DNA of 64,000 nucleotides from Isoperla grammatica (taxonomy: Eukaryota > Arthropoda > Insecta > Plecoptera > Perlodidae): the NCBI GenBank assembly GCA_945910005.1, contig OX246739.1, positions 75,779,639 through 75,843,638 on the forward strand, in the 5' to 3' direction. Position numbers and translations under genes: made by a program. Each line of letters starts with the position of its first letter. Within the stretch, counting starts at the first letter, position 1. This document shows positions 63,287 to 64,000 of the stretch, piece by piece. Below the pieces are notes generated by a model. The model made no database searches, was not told where the DNA came from, and saw only the letters and a program-made list of their open reading frames with translations.

Positions 63287-63340
<54 letters not shown>
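63286..63340 (+). repeat. (CAA)18 microsatellite
   Basis: Eighteen CAA triplets plus one C, reading as (TTG)n on the minus strand just upstream of the peptide ATG. It gives poly-Asn and poly-Thr runs in forward frames, which are not taken as coding. The T-rich minus strand ending TTGCAG could act as a polypyrimidine-like tract and 3' splice site. Confidence 0.95.
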
Positions 63341-63341
<1 letters not shown>

Positions 63342-63344
63342 TGG

Positions 63345-64000
63345 GGCTATAACTCCAAATATAGACGGATATACGAAATGATGGTCTCACAGGATGCAAA
63401 AAGTATCAAAGAATGCGATCTAAATATAAAACCTGCAAAAATCCAAAAACATTATTTTTCGACGTTATGCAACCAAGGCTATAGTCTTCTCAGATTTTCA
63501 ATTTTTACACTTCGTCTTTTTATGATCGAGTTCGATTAAAAATGGCCCCGTGAATCTGAATCCGTAAACACTTTTTGCGGAAACCAATCGTTTGTCTGTA
63601 AAATAATAATGAATATTCTACTCGAAATTTCTTATTGTAATTGTAACTCCAACGGATTTACGAACTGATGGTCTCACAGGTTGCAAAAAAAAGATCGCGA
63701 TCTGATCATAAAAACTACAAAAATACAAAAAAAGTATTTTTCGACGTTTTGCAACCAAGACTAAAGTCGTCTCAGATTTTTCGATTTTTACACTTGTCTT
63801 TTTATGATCGAACTCGATTATAAAAGACCTCATTAATCCGAATCCGTAAACAGGTTTTTGAAGAAACCAACCGTTTGTCTGTAAAATATAATGAATATTC
63901 TACTCGATTCTTCTTAATAAGATTGTTACTCCAAGTATGGATGGATTTATGTACTGATGGTCTCACAGGATGCAAAAAGTATCAAAAAATGCGATCTGAT
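63345..64000 (+). repeat. Third satellite: tandem repeat of about 288 bp, continues past the window
   Basis: GATGGTCTCACAGG recurs at 63380, 63667 and 63956 (spacing 287 and 289). Other shared blocks are TTTTTCGACGTT then TGCAACCAAG, GAATCCGTAAACA, CCGTTTGTCTGTAAAAT and AATGAATATTCTACTCGA. Two full units and the beginning of a third are present, diverged from one another by many substitutions and small indels, unlike the 68-bp array. It is AT-rich. Frames in it are not conserved between units and are not called. Confidence 0.88.

Noticed and set aside
63128..63539. Plus-strand frames with poly-Asn or poly-Thr runs
   Set aside because: They translate the (CAA)18 microsatellite and flanks. They have no domain and overlap the better-supported minus-strand peptide.
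63618..63833. 71-codon minus-strand frame in the 288-bp repeat
   Set aside because: The frame is not kept in the neighbouring unit, as expected for noncoding satellite.
1..64000. tRNA or rRNA genes and telomere repeats
   Set aside because: No cloverleaf-compatible sequence, rRNA signature or TTAGG/TTAGGG-type array was noticed. The only tRNA-related text is the pair of primer binding sites.

Overview
This window is eukaryotic heterochromatin-like DNA, most likely from an invertebrate animal. It is almost entirely satellite DNA, with two young Ty3/gypsy-type LTR retrotransposons nested in it and no ordinary gene-dense stretch. Pointers to a eukaryote are the retrotransposon Gag, retropepsin and reverse-transcriptase (RT) motifs, tRNA-Lys primer binding sites, AATAAA signals and large tandem arrays. 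The species cannot be named from the sequence. The retrotransposon families look invertebrate, which is an inference.

Layout. Positions 1-60393 are a 68-bp satellite (about 54.2 kb, roughly 800 monomers once the insertions are removed). Retroelement 1 (3519-7034, minus strand, 711-bp LTRs) and retroelement 2 (15182-17874, plus strand, 300-bp LTRs) interrupt it. A 2.5-kb block at about 7700-10207 is inverted. Above the monomer level the array is built from long near-identical duplications: a 3.9-kb unit around 11-22.7 kb, a 12.0-kb tandem pair at 27.3-51.3 kb, and a 6.14-kb tandem pair at 46.0-58.1 kb. At 60393 the array switches abruptly to a second satellite (60394-62988, 21 units of 110-134 bp with long C homopolymers). 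After about 0.36 kb of non-satellite sequence, which holds a candidate 47-residue secreted peptide on the minus strand and a (CAA)18 microsatellite, a third satellite of about 288 bp period begins near 63345 and runs off the window.

The retroelements. Both have LTRs that read as identical, 4-bp target duplications, a tRNA-Lys(CUU)-type primer site and a polypurine tract, so both look recently mobilised. Both are also deletion derivatives. Element 1 keeps Gag and protease fused in frame to the last residues of integrase. Element 2 keeps Gag fused to the first part of RT, with protease and everything after RT motif A/early B missing. Neither can move without enzymes from a partner element. Uninterrupted copies of both target sites survive elsewhere in the array, so insertions and duplications can be ordered.

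Most open reading frames here are artefacts of the 68-bp period. 68 is not a multiple of 3, so one stop triplet per monomer on the minus strand gives each frame a stop every 204 bp and a ladder of 60-70-codon ORFs. These are not annotated as genes.
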